Shown here: positions 54,109 through 63,997 of the stretch, in pieces
Numbering within the stretch: position 1 is the first letter of the stretch
How the letters are laid out: each line of letters begins with the position of its first letter
DNA from: Effrenium voratum
Lineage: Eukaryota > Sar > Dinophyceae > Suessiales > Symbiodiniaceae
Assembly: GCA_963377175.1 (NCBI GenBank)
Contig: CAUJNA010000826.1
Coordinates: 64,501-128,500 of the forward strand
DNA length: 64,000 nucleotides
Direction: 5' to 3'
Notes under the pieces: model-generated
What the model saw: only the letters and a program-made list of their open reading frames with translations
Database searches by the model: none
What the model was told of the DNA's origin: nothing
Program-made: the position numbers and the translations under genes

Positions 54109-54989
54109 ATGGCTTTTGTGCGGATTGCTGCGTTCTGGACACTGTGGTGTTGTCATGCCATGAAGACTTTGGTTGACCAGGAGGCCGCCAATGCAGATGC
54201 AGTGGCCAAATGCTACAGTGGTCCGGAGCAGAACGTGTGGGAACTGGTCATGGGGAAGCAGATCGATATCGGTGGTGCATCTTCCACATTGGAGCTGGCT
54301 CAAAGGGCTGGTGTCGGACCAGGAATGAAGGGAGTTGAGCTGAATTGCAACAATGGTGGAGGAATGCGCGCCCTTGTTCGTTTGGCCGGAGTGGACTCCA
54401 TGATTAGAATTTTAATTTAACCAAGTCTGTGGTGGAGACGGGCAGGAAGAGGACAGAGGAGGAGGGGTTGAGTGACAAGATCAAGTTTATCAACAAGAAC
54501 TCCTTGGAGAATGGACTTCCCGATGCCTCTGCCGATTTTGTGTACAGCAAGGACGCTTGGTGCTACATGCCTGACAAGCAGAAGATCATTGACCAAGCCG
54601 CTCGCATCGTGAAGGCTGGTGGAAAAGTCATGTTCACTGACTGGATCGAGGGCGAAGGTCTCTCGGACCAGGAGGCGCAGAGATACTTGAGCCTGATGAC
54701 ATTCCCTGCCATTCCAACGGTGAAGGAGTATGCGCGCATGCTGGAGAAGGGAGGCTTTGAGGTTGAGATTGCTGAGAACAGTGGCCGCTACTTACCTGCC
54801 ATGAACAGCTATGTGCACATGCTGAAGAGGCAAGCAGTGTACGATGCCAAGAAATTGCTGAATTGGGATGATGAGGCCTACAACAAGTTGATCTCCGACT
54901 TTGAGTTCATGGCAAATTTGGCTCAAGAAGGCAAGATCATTCAGGGAATGTTTGTGGGCCGCAAGAGGGATGTCACTCGAGACCTGTGA
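54109..54989 (+). pseudogene. SAM-dependent methyltransferase copy 3, broken
   Basis: It is otherwise nearly identical to copy 2. At 54403-54421 the stretch that encodes IGVDLT in the other copies is replaced by ATTAGAATTTTAATTTAACC, two bases longer and rich in A/T, giving Ile-Arg-Ile-Leu-Ile and a stop at 54418-54420. The reading frame resumes in another phase and stays open to 54989. The lesion removes the acidic residue that binds the SAM ribose. A truncated protein of about 103 residues would end before the catalytic half. The rest shows almost no decay, so the break is recent, or it is an assembly error. Confidence 0.8.
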
Positions 54990-55258
54990 GTGGTGGCACA
55001 GCAATTCCCGAACAGGCCAGGCACTTTCCGCAAAGTTCCTTGCAGCATTACATCGTGTACAGTAGCTTGAGCGTCCATGGCCACAATGATTTATGTTCCT
55101 AGCACCTAGGATCTGTGTTGCTGGAAACTGTCAACAGAGTGAAATCAGGGAGTGCTTGATTGCATTCCCGCCTTGCGTTTCACGCGCAGTGTTGCAATGC
55201 AGCGCTAGTTTTGATGACACTTTTCAATACGCTTTTCACTAGTTTACCAGCTACGGCC
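54970..55258 (+). repeat. conserved 3' flank of methyltransferase copy 3
   Basis: Matches 52985-53260 at nearly every base, with one or two changes (GATGACACTT for GATGACGCTT, CGCTTTTC for CGCTCTTC). Confidence 0.8.
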
Positions 55259-55286
55259 CATGTCTTGGAGCCCTCTTCTGGACGGC

Positions 55287-55530
55287 TTGAAAGGGAGCCT
55301 CAAAAGAGAGCACCCATTCTTAAGGGTCCAAATCCTATTTCAGGAAACCTCCATGTAATTGTCAATCGATTCCCTTTTGGAAGCTCCTCTTTCATGTGGT
55401 TGTCGGACCACCATGTGCACTGAAAGTGGCTAAAGGGTCCAATTGCACACAGATCCAATAGGGGGAATATTGAATGGACCCCCCCAGAAGGTGGTTTTCC
55501 CTTCGGTTTCCCTTTAAACCACAAATGGGG
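55287..55530. repeat. intron-type repeat family I3 in two orientations
   Basis: A plus copy (GAAAGGGAGCCTCAAAAGAG, then CACCCATTCTTAAGGGTCC) is followed near 55480-55530 by an inverse copy (GGTGGTTTTCCC, then GGTTTCCCTTTAAACC). Together they form a loose inverted repeat. Non-coding. Confidence 0.5.
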
Positions 55531-55914
55531 GGTCTCCCCGAAAAAGAGACCGGAATCAACAAATGGTGTGGTTTCCTTTGTTTTTGCAAGCACCTGAAGA
55601 TGGGTTTGAGGGCGAAATCCGCTAGATCGGCCTCTCGCAGCCAAGCGCCTAGGGGAGCACACCAGGAAGATTGGGTGGTTGTTTTTTGAATAGGACTTGG
55701 TGCCCTAAACTGGTTGGTGGCTTTTTGGTCTTGCCTTTCAATCCCCACCCAAAAGGAAGTCCATCTTGAGAAGCTGTGTCGGATCCGGAAGGGCTCCGAG
55801 AAAGGCAAACGGGCCCTTTGGACCTTCCAATCCAGAAGTATTTGGTACCCTGCTTCAAAATTTGACCAACCAATCGTCTCCTGTTTGCCCGCTGCAAAAC
55901 AAGTGGAGAGGGGT

Positions 55915-56360
55915 ATGAAGGGTCTCAACTAGGCCCAAGCTCCTGAGCAGGTCTCAGTGAAGCAAGAGACATGGTGTTCATTGTGGGACGTCAAGGGGAG
56001 TCCAAATATTCCATGCTAGGGGAGTGAATTACGTTGTCCGCGGCTCATTGCAGGCTGGCGGATTCGCTGTTCACCAGATCTTCTTGGCGGTGACCTGCGG
56101 GAGTGACGAGTTTGTTCGATCTCTGGTTTGTCATTTGGTGTGGCTCCAACAGGAGGGCCCTCATGCAAAGGATGCGTGCATGTGAGTTCCTTCTTCGGGG
56201 GTAGAAGATGCTTGTTTCAAAGGGAAACTGGCGGATGAGTCCCGTTTGCGAAACCTAGCATGTTCCCCTGCGTAGTGGCGCTCCCAGCCACTCGGGTCCA
56301 AAATAGTTAGGTCTCGCCTTCTGCATGCATTCAGGTTTACGAGGACATTGCGTAAAGGAA
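55915..56360 (+). promoter_or_regulatory. upstream region of methyltransferase copy 4
   Basis: Patchy homology to 51110-51640 in the same order, upstream of the conserved leader at 56519. It supports a unit of upstream region plus gene that duplicated more than once. Confidence 0.45.
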
Positions 56361-56641
56361 AGGAGCGCACGAGACCAAGCGCCTGTTAGCTTTCTCTGCT
56401 TGGGATATTGTTTCTATGGCCCCAGGGACTGCTTGAGCCGTGCCTGCTACTGACCGCATGCATAAAAGTTGGACGCATGCGTCCCACGCGTGACATGAGA
56501 TGCAACCCGTCCGTTTGGTGCACAACATAGCTGGAGCCTGAAATTGACAGACCCGTGAATTTGGTGGTAAAGTTTGGCTCGAAGGAGCTTATTTGCCTTC
56601 GTCCCGAGAAAGTGACGCTGCGTTGTATCTGCAGCCTTCAA

Positions 56642-57520
56642 ATGGCATTTGTGCGGATTGCTGCGTTCTGGACACTGTGGGGTTGTCATGCCATGAAGAC
56701 TCTGGTTGACCAGGAGGCTGCCAAGGCAGATGCAGTGGCTAAATGCTACAGTGGTCCGGAGCAGAACGTGTGGGAACTGGTCATGGGAAAGCAGATCGAT
56801 ATCGGTGGTGCATCTTCCACATTGGAGCTGTCTCAAAGGGCTGGTGTCGGACCAGGAATGAAGGGAGTTGAGCTGAATTGCAACAATGGTGGAGGAATGC
56901 GCGCCCTTGTTCGTTTGGCCGGAGTGGACTCCATGATTGGAGTGGACTTGACCAAGTCTGTGGTGGAGATGGGCAGGAAGAGGACAGAGGAGGAGGGGTT
57001 GAGTGACAAGATCAAGTTTATCAACAAGAACTCCTTGGAGAATGGACTTCCCGATGCCTCTGCCGATTTTGTGTACAGCAAGGACGCTTGGTGCTACATG
57101 CCTGACAAGCAGAAGATCATTGACCAAGCCGCTCGCATCGTGAAGGCTGGTGGAAAAGTCATGTTCACTGACTGGATCGAGGGCGAAGGTCTCTCGGACC
57201 AGGAGGCGCAGAGATACTTGAGCCTAATGACATTCCCTGCCATCCCAACGGTGAAGGAGTATGCGCGCATGCTGGAGAAGGGAGGCTTTGAGGTTGAGAT
57301 TGCTGAGAACAGTGGCCGCTACTTACCTGCCATGAACAGCTATGTGCACATGCTGAAGAGGCAAGCAGTGTACGATGCCAAGAAATTGCTGAATTGGGAT
57401 GATGAGGCCTACAACAAGTTGATCTCCGACTTTGAGTTCATGGCAAATTTGGCTCAAGAAGGCAAGATCATTCAGGGAATGTTTGTGGGCCGCAAGAGGG
57501 ATGTGATCCGTGAACTCTGA
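56642..57520 (+). CDS. SAM-dependent methyltransferase, sarcosine/dimethylglycine-type, copy 4
   Basis: Intronless, 292 residues from the ATG at 56642. Its 5' leader differs most from the other copies (CCCGAGAAAGTGACGCTGCG), while the body is close to copies 2 and 3. Differences include KADAVAKC, LELSQRAG, VEMGRKR and the C-terminus DVIREL instead of DVTRDL. The same Asn-rich motif I (VELNCNNGGG) is present. The open frame and mostly conservative changes suggest a functional gene. Its 3' flank keeps only about 80 bases of the shared sequence. Confidence 0.8.
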   Translation: MAFVRIAAFWTLWGCHAMKTLVDQEAAKADAVAKCYSGPEQNVWELVMGKQIDIGGASSTLELSQRAGVGPGMKGVELNCNNGGGMRALVRLAGVDSMIGVDLTKSVVEMGRKRTEEEGLSDKIKFINKNSLENGLPDASADFVYSKDAWCYMPDKQKIIDQAARIVKAGGKVMFTDWIEGEGLSDQEAQRYLSLMTFPAIPTVKEYARMLEKGGFEVEIAENSGRYLPAMNSYVHMLKRQAVYDAKKLLNWDDEAYNKLISDFEFMANLAQEGKIIQGMFVGRKRDVIREL

Positions 57521-57749
57521 GTGGTGGCTCAACAATTCCCGACCAGGCCAGGCACTTGCCGCAAAGTTCGAAGTACCTTGCAGGGTCAGACAATTTGCAA
57601 CGCAGGGCTTATGGGCCCATGCGCGCGCAACAAGCTCAAAATGCAGTGCAATTACAAGGTCTCCTCGCCGCCGGAGTGTTCGACTGTGCTAGGAGAGCAC
57701 TTGGCAGCTTCCTCTTGCTCTTGGGGGCTTTCATGTTGACTCGCTGGTA

Positions 57750-58655
57750 GGAAAGTTATTCCTGATCCAAGAGATGACAGGTAGTTCTGGGAATGAAAAT
57801 AATCTGGAAAGGATTGGATTCTCGGCACAACATTAAATCCTAAGGAATGCATTGGGAAAATATAGGAAGAGTAACGATGATGAGTGTACATGAGTACAAA
57901 AGTAAACAACTCTTAGTACCAACAATATTTTGTCCATTGATGATTTTTCCAAGAACATAGCAATTATAGCTTCTAAAGAGAGAACAACACGAACATGTGC
58001 TACAACAGAATATGTATCACGCAATCCTAGACTCACTGCAGCATCTCCAATGATGATTCCTGTTGACCCCCTATCAACAGAGAAGAAGGCAAAAGACAGC
58101 AATTCTATCGTGTAATAAAGATGGACTGGAGAGATATATACAATGTCAGTTAATTTTTGTTTGTGGCAGCAAGCAAAGATATTAAGATTGAAACTCCTGT
58201 AAACTAAGCTCTTGTATCACCTTCTATTCCTGCAGTACACATCTGACGTCTCCAAACAAGCCTTGAGAGAGAGAGAGAGCGAAATAGATGGCATGGCAAA
58301 AAGCATTGATTGCTTAGCAAAGAATATTAACTGTAAACTCTAAGAATTATTATGGACATGATCCCAAATGTAGGAAGAATTAAGATGTAAACTTCTGGAT
58401 GTCGAACCTTAGGTATGCGTTGAATGAGTATATTGGATCAAATAAAAGTGCACTAGAATGAAGATCACCCAACATTAAGAGAAGTGTACCAGGTAAGATA
58501 GGTAATGCTAACAGTATGAAAGCTGTAATCAAGAAAGAGAAAGGACATGCCTGGATAGCCTTAGTATAAGGTATATAATACGATTTCAGATTTAGATTTG
58601 CAGTCCAGCAGGTAGAATATGAAATACGTGAAGATATACCAGATATCAATATTCA
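57750..58655 (-). pseudogene. cox1: cytochrome c oxidase subunit I fragment (mitochondrial origin), decayed
   Basis: Read on the minus strand from 58650 down, cox1 segments follow in order. First SGISS and ITAFILLALPILPGTLL...FDP (58640-58430), then HPEVYILILPTFGIM (near 58400-58350), LFAMPSIS and LVWRRQMCTAG...GDTRA (58310-58200), STGIIIGDAA...DTYSVVAHVRVVLSL (58075-57950), and FPMHSLGFNVVPR...GSGITF (57890-57750). This spans roughly the middle and C-terminal two thirds of the protein. It lies in at least three frames with internal stops and a TC-repeat insertion. Key metal ligands are lost: the CuB His-His pair reads Arg-Gln, and one of the two heme-region histidines in AHxH reads Arg. It is non-functional in the nucleus. 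Confidence 0.85.
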
Positions 58656-58879
58656 CAGTATAAGATTTCAACATCATGTGTCAACATGTTTAAGGATGTC
58701 TAGGTCCTTCAAGCCATTGAAATATTATCCTATCCCATCCTGGCTGTTACCATCGCGGCCCAACACATTAACTCCTAGAGAAAGATCATGGCTTGGGCAA
58801 TTGGCGGTCGCTTCTTTGATCCCAAATGTGAGCCCATTGTCCATCATATTTTTTAGCCTGGCGGTGTATTCCCAAGAGC

Positions 58880-58965
58880 AGGACAAAATGAGAATGGTGA
58901 GGCTTTATTGTTGGCATGTTAAAGAAAGCTTTTGGTTATTTCTTTCCCCGTTTATCATTCATTGA
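58880..58965 (+). pseudogene. possible cytochrome c oxidase subunit III C-terminus
   Basis: The plus-strand frame ends in RLYCWHVKESFWLFLSPFII plus H and a stop. It resembles the usual cox3 ending (aromatic-Trp-His-Phe-Val...Trp-Leu-Phe). The sequence just upstream (LGQLAVASLIPNVSPLSIIF) is not recognised. Orientation is opposite to the cox1 piece. Confidence 0.4.
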
Positions 58966-59369
58966 GTTGCTTGTTTTTTTCTGAATCGGAATATTTCCAG
59001 TGAGATTCAGGGACTGACGAAGCGAAGGATGGGATTCATGGGTGAGAGGGAAAGAGTTAGCGAGACCGTCTATGATTATTGTCACCATCCACTTGAAAGC
59101 CTATCAATAACAGTGGATAGGCAGGGAAGGGATATGATGAAGAAGTCAAGCTTTTAGTAGCAGCCTGGCGTAAATCAGCTTCTTCTTTCCCGCGAGCCAC
59201 AAATCAAGTCTTAACCGATGGTGGCGATGGAAGGATGTAGAAGTGAGCAAGATATCCGATGTTTTTCGCCAATCTGAAATCTTGTTTGTTTCTTCATTAA
59301 TCCCAAGAGAGCTTCACGAGCTGTGCTACGCCGAGTAAATATTTTGTTGCCACGAGCCGGAGCACAGAT

Positions 59370-59770
59370 CGAATCTGCAGATTGGCTGGTAGTGAAGGAA
59401 GCCGACGGCCATGGCAGGACATAGCGCTTGGAGCGATCAAACGCCAGACGACACTAGGAGTTGTTTGGTCGCAATCCGGGCAATGCAGGGCTACACGTTC
59501 CAGAATTCATGCAGTAAGGGCGTTATTTTTTTTGCGGGCGGGTAGAAGCCACCAAACACCCACTGGGGAGGTGCACACTCCGGCAGCCACACAAACACAC
59601 AAAGCCAGGTTATGCGAATTGGTTCCCTAGCCTGGATAAACTTGCAATAATTTGTTGGATCATTTTGCCTTGGGCAAGCATCCTGTCAGCTCAGCAGACC
59701 GAGTGGCCCATGGGCAATGCGGCGTGCGCAGATGGCCCTGCATGTAGGCGGGGCAGTTTGTTTGAGGCAA
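59370..59770. repeat. spacer segment S1, copy 2 (degraded)
   Basis: It matches 53390-53870 in order with many substitutions. It suggests the methyltransferase array once extended further right and was interrupted by the mitochondrial insertion (inference). Confidence 0.55.
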
Positions 59771-59940
59771 AGTCTTAAAAGTAGCCCCCAGACAGTTACC
59801 AACTTATCAGGCTCTTACCCAGTTGCTTGGTACCTGTTTGGCGCCTGAAAGTTTTCCTGCGGGTACCCCGAAGAGTGAACGTCGCCCGAAGGGCTGGACT
59901 CCTAGGCAGACACGCTGCCTCGGAAGCCGGGATCATGGGA

Positions 59941-60030
59941 TGCGTTGAATAAGGAGATCATGGAAACGACTGACATGAAGAAAGCAATGAAGCAATGTTT
60001 GCCATTTGTTCGTTACAGAAAGAACTATCA
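59941..60030 (+). CDS. possible exon, unidentified
   Basis: A frame encodes NKEIMETTDMKKAMKQCLPF and VRYRK. It is Lys/Met-rich and helical and has a vague likeness to the C-terminal part of cytosolic leucyl-tRNA synthetases (KKxMKKxMPFV), too weak to name. Splice borders are unclear. Confidence 0.3.
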
Positions 60031-60429
60031 AGAGAGTACACGTTGTAGTGGCAACCTGATCATCCTAAAAGGATTAGTTCCTTGTTCTCCTTCAACGAAC
60101 GTCGCGAAAGCAAGCCCGACCAATTTTCAGGACACACCCAAATTGATGCGGTATGGATGCAGTTGCTTTGCAGTGCTGCCTCCTTTGCACATCCAAATGT
60201 CTTCCAACTTGGCGTCTAGGGGCGTTCTAGACACTCATGGGCGAAGGGATCGCCTGTTCAGCCGCTGTCCAAGGGGACATTTGCCCTTTGAAACCCTTGC
60301 CGGCGATCCACTGCACTGCAGGTTTGGTTGCGAAGCCTTTGGATGCCACCAGACTGTCCTGGAAACCAAGCGAGGGGAACGAAGCTGGTGAGAAGACACT
60401 GGCAGTTGGGTCCAGGAAGTGATGGCCGT

Positions 60430-60590
60430 GTGCTCGTTTTTGTTGCTAGCGATCTTTTGGATGTCAGGGCTGGCGCTTCGGTGGTGGTGGTGGAGCCCTG
60501 CATGCACGGGCGCCCAGGATGCTTGAGGCAGGCGGAAGTTGCCGTGGAATCTGCAGCAACAGACAATAATGCTAGCGCCGGATTAATAAA
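60430..60590 (+). CDS. possible exon, unidentified
   Basis: It encodes RVLVFVASDLLDVRAGASVV, then CMHGRPGCLRQAEVAVESAA. Codon bias is moderate. No family was recognised. Confidence 0.25.
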
Positions 60591-61199
60591 CCCCTGGTTG
60601 ATTAATACGGGGGTGTCCCCTTTTAGTGGGGATTCATCAGGGTACTCTCCTGAACATTCACCGAACGACCCACCTAAAGCTCAATCTGCATCTGTAGAGG
60701 ACCTCGGGTCTATTCAACATAGTAACAACCCCAAATCGCGATTTTCATCTAAAGGGAAGGGTTACCCTCAAAATTACACCCGCAAGGGACGCCAGAAGTC
60801 AACAAATTGGTAGAAGGAAAAGATATATCCAGCCCTTGTTGGGTGTCAGAAGTTGAACCTGGCGTCGACCTCTTAGGTCTGCCAAAGACGTGCGGTCGGA
60901 ATGCCGCGGGCCCATGGGCCGGCAGAGAACCGGCAAGTGAAACGTCCACCAACTTGGGCACAATCCTGTATTTTGCTTGGGTGACAAAAGGATGTGGTGT
61001 TTTTCAATAGAAGTTATGTGATAGAAGTTGCCAATGCGCCACTCCTCCATAATAGGAGTGTTCTTAAGCGTTTGTTCGGTGAAATTTCACTTCAACTGCT
61101 AGCAATGACCGTTGAGTCGTTGCGCCAGCGGGCAGTACCAAGACTTGGGTGACTTGGGTGTGTTTTTTTGTTGATTTAGTGTACCCGATTTTGGTTGGT

Positions 61200-61250
61200 T
61201 ATAAAGGGAAGCCAATAGTAAAACCACCCATTTTGGGGCTTCCCCTTCGA
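61200..61250 (+). repeat. intron-type repeat family I3
   Basis: ATAAAGGGAAGCCAATAGTA, then AAACCACCCATTTTGGGG. Related to copies at 44948 and 55287. Confidence 0.45.
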
Positions 61251-61260
61251 GACAGACCCA

Positions 61261-61800
61261 TTGGAACAACTGAGGATTGCCGTGCCCATTTCACTCTGGG
61301 CACGTGAAAAGGGACGCTGCACTGAGGCGCTGGCCCTTCCACCGAGGACTTCAACTGCTTCGCGGAGGCGTGGGATCCGCCATGAACGGCGGCACAGAAA
61401 AGCATGGCGTAGGCAACTGATATTAGGCCTCAAAATGCGGCTTGTGCTTGGGTTTCGCCAAACCTTTGCTGAAATGCTGGAGGTACCCAAAGTTTGCACC
61501 CTGGAGTTGGAGACGTCCCCTCCAATTTCTGCATGCCAACGGCATGCGAAATACTGCGCGCCAGCGGTTTTTGTGAGTCCCCGGGTTTTTTTGTTTGGAC
61601 GAGGCAACACAGATGAGATTTTGGCGTGCTCGCGGCGCACGGAAGCTCCTTTCAACAGCTGGACAGAAGCCATACGGAAATCAAACATTTGCGAACTCAG
61701 ACACTTGTTTCTTCTTGCATTGGAGGAGCTACCTTTAACAAAGAAGAGTAGCCTTTGTTTCCATGGCCACTGGGGGTTTGGGGGCCCCTCCCGTTTTTAG
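61261..61800 (+). CDS. open reading frame of 179 codons, doubtful
   Basis: A continuous plus-strand frame ends at TAG 61798-61800. Its first part is Arg-rich (RTSTASRRRGIRHERRHRKA). The minus strand is also open for 170 codons here, and codon bias is weak, so it may be chance. No family was recognised. Confidence 0.2.
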   Translation: MEQLRIAVPISLWAREKGRCTEALALPPRTSTASRRRGIRHERRHRKAWRRQLILGLKMRLVLGFRQTFAEMLEVPKVCTLELETSPPISACQRHAKYCAPAVFVSPRVFLFGRGNTDEILACSRRTEAPFNSWTEAIRKSNICELRHLFLLALEELPLTKKSSLCFHGHWGFGGPSRF

Positions 61801-62329
61801 GAGACATGTAGAGATGGAGGAGTAGCAAGTCGGAGGATGGTGAAACCAAATAAGGTTTGCCATGCTTTCATAAGGGCTGCGCCCGGCACCAGCTGCGCTG
61901 GCTGTCAAAGGAGGGAACTGCTTTGATCTTATTCTCAGGAATTATGGTTAAGACTTGGGCCCCCCAAGGCTTGGCGGCTGGAGCGGGAAGGGCGTCACGG
62001 ATCCCCTGCGTTTCCCGTGTTATGCCCAAGCCATCTTTGAAAGGAAATCGCCGACCCCCGGCTTCCAGAAGCGTGGTATGTGACTTGACGCCTAGAGCCG
62101 GCCCAAACTGTTTTGCTTTCTCTGAAAGTCCCCGGGGTGGGGTGGAGGGGCTTCTGCCTGGGCGATTCCCACACGGTCCTCCTGCTGCAGATTAAACTCA
62201 TACGCGGGGAACGCGCTCACGCCCTTAGACTCTGGGGTGTCCGAATCATGGACCATGAACAGCATCACCAGCCGCGTCACAGCAGTATCAGCTGCGCGCA
62301 TCGGCAGGTCTCTGTGACATGTGGCGGGG

Positions 62330-62830
62330 ACAGCAACTAGCGGGTGACTCTCGCAGCCATCATGTCCTGCACTGGGGTCAAACGAACGGCCTACCCGTGT
62401 CCAATGAAAACCTTTCATGAAAGAAAGCTGTTTGCAAGCACAAAAAAGAACGACGCGCCACATGTCCCACAGAAGAAACACCAATGCACACAAAAGGTCC
62501 CTACCCATGTCTTGCAGGGACCTTTCAGGACAGAAAAGCTAGCTGCAAAGAAACAAAGAAACATAAGCGTGCGCACATCAGTCGGCCCTCCACTCGTCAC
62601 ACTCACCTACCCGTGTGCGGCGATTAACTCTCACAAGAATCAGCAAGAAGGTTTGCAAACAAATGATAATGAGACAGCTAGTGGCTTGCTTGCATGAATC
62701 CTTTATGAACATTCAGCCACGGCCATTCGGCCGCGGGGACAGCAACAGGTCGGACGAAAGGTCCCCACCCGTGTCCCGTGAGGATTCAGGACAGAAAGCT
62801 TGCAAAGAGGAAACTTGCGTTTCTTGTGTC
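62330..62830. repeat. irregular local repeat, ACCCGTGTCC...CAGGACAGAAAGCTTGCAAAG type
   Basis: Three related blocks end in GAAAGCTGTTTGCAAG (about 62430), GAAAAGCTAGCTGCAAAG (about 62550) and GAAAGCTTGCAAAG (about 62810). Each is preceded by an ACCCGTGTCC or ACCCATGTCTTG motif. Spacing is uneven. Short ORFs across them are not conserved. Confidence 0.55.
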
Positions 62831-63920
62831 CAACATGTCATTTGAAGTCGGCGAATCTCTACGAGGCAACGTGCTTACAGCTGTCTCTGTGGCCACTGGG
62901 TGCTTGGGCACGCGGCAGACGTGCGCTTGCGCCACCAACAAAAGAACTGCGGATGCACACGAACATCCTCCGCAAAGGTATGACTCCACACAACAAAACC
63001 TCCCAGTTGGACACACAACATCAGGTCCATGTTTCCCGAGCCGGGTGATTGAAACGCAACAGAGATTCACTTTTTGCAGCGCGGTTGGCAGGAGCCGGAG
63101 CCCGCCTCTCCCTCAGGTGTGTTCCGTCGACTAGCTAGGCTTTGGTCACATTGTTGGCAGAAAGTTCAGGAGTTCTTCGACCGGAAAGGTGCCGATGGGC
63201 AATGTGGGAACAAAGAAAGGAAGGTGTGTGTGTGTGTGTGTGCAAAAAGTTGTCCTCCCTCCTTTCAGCATTCCAGGTGCCCCGAGCTAGCTTTGACATA
63301 CTATGCGTGAGAAACAATATAAAAATGGCAGGCAGGCAGCAACGGCAGCAAACTGTGGGAGCACTGAATTGCAGGCTGCCTTTTTTCAAGGGCTGACGTC
63401 GATGTCCGGGCTACAAAGAATGGGTATAGGAGCTGTTGCACGAAGCGCGCACATGCACTTGCCCTTTTTCTCAGGTGCAGGAAGCACAGAATACCGTGCC
63501 AAGTAGATGTTTGTTTGAATGCGCCTTTGACCTCGAGCGCCAGCCGAGTACATGGACTCCAGCATGCGGGGATTGCAAGATGAGTGATGTATTATTGGCT
63601 GAGGATCTATTGCAGAAGAGGCTAACATGTCTTGAATACTGGTCACAATCCCATAAGTTCCATCATACAACCATACACAGTTGCTCCTTGAGCGTCTCAA
63701 CAGTAGAAATCGATGTTGCCTCGCCCAGGATGGTGAGCTAAAAGAGTTCACCTACATCGTGGATTCCCCGGATTCTCCCATCACTGCAGAGGACAGACGG
63801 TTGCCGAAGTCGATGCATTTCGGTCCGGCACTGGCAACAACAGGCAACTATCCCTTAGACAGGATGTGGTGCCCAGTTCCTTTGCCGCGGAAATCTCCCG
63901 CTTTGTTTGTGAATGGTTAA
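62831..63920. other. no gene supported
   Basis: Only short conflicting frames on both strands. A TG tract lies at 63225-63242. A weak plus frame near 63735-63920 (EFTYIVDSPDSPITAEDRR) could be an exon but lacks clear borders. Confidence 0.35.
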
Positions 63921-63997
63921 GAGTATTTGTTTATTTCCCCTGTTGGTCTTAAAGGGAATCTATAACTACTTGACATATTTTTTTATTTTTTTTCCAG
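63921..63997 (+). repeat. intron-type repeat family I1, copy 3, ending at a splice acceptor at the window edge
   Basis: It shares TTATTTCCCCTGTTG, then AAAGGGAATCTATAACTACT and a T tract ending TTTTTTTCCAG with 47772-47850. An exon would be expected to start at or shortly after 63998, beyond this window. Confidence 0.7.

Larger units (their letters stand above)
57750..59340. other. AT-rich nuclear insertion of mitochondrial DNA (NUMT)
   Basis: Composition shifts sharply to AT-rich just after 57750. The first 900 bases are a decayed cox1 on the minus strand, followed by a possible cox3 end on the plus strand. Opposed gene pieces fit the scrambled, fragmentary mitochondrial DNA known in dinoflagellates. 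The right edge is not sharp; nuclear-type repeat S1 resumes near 59370. Confidence 0.7.
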
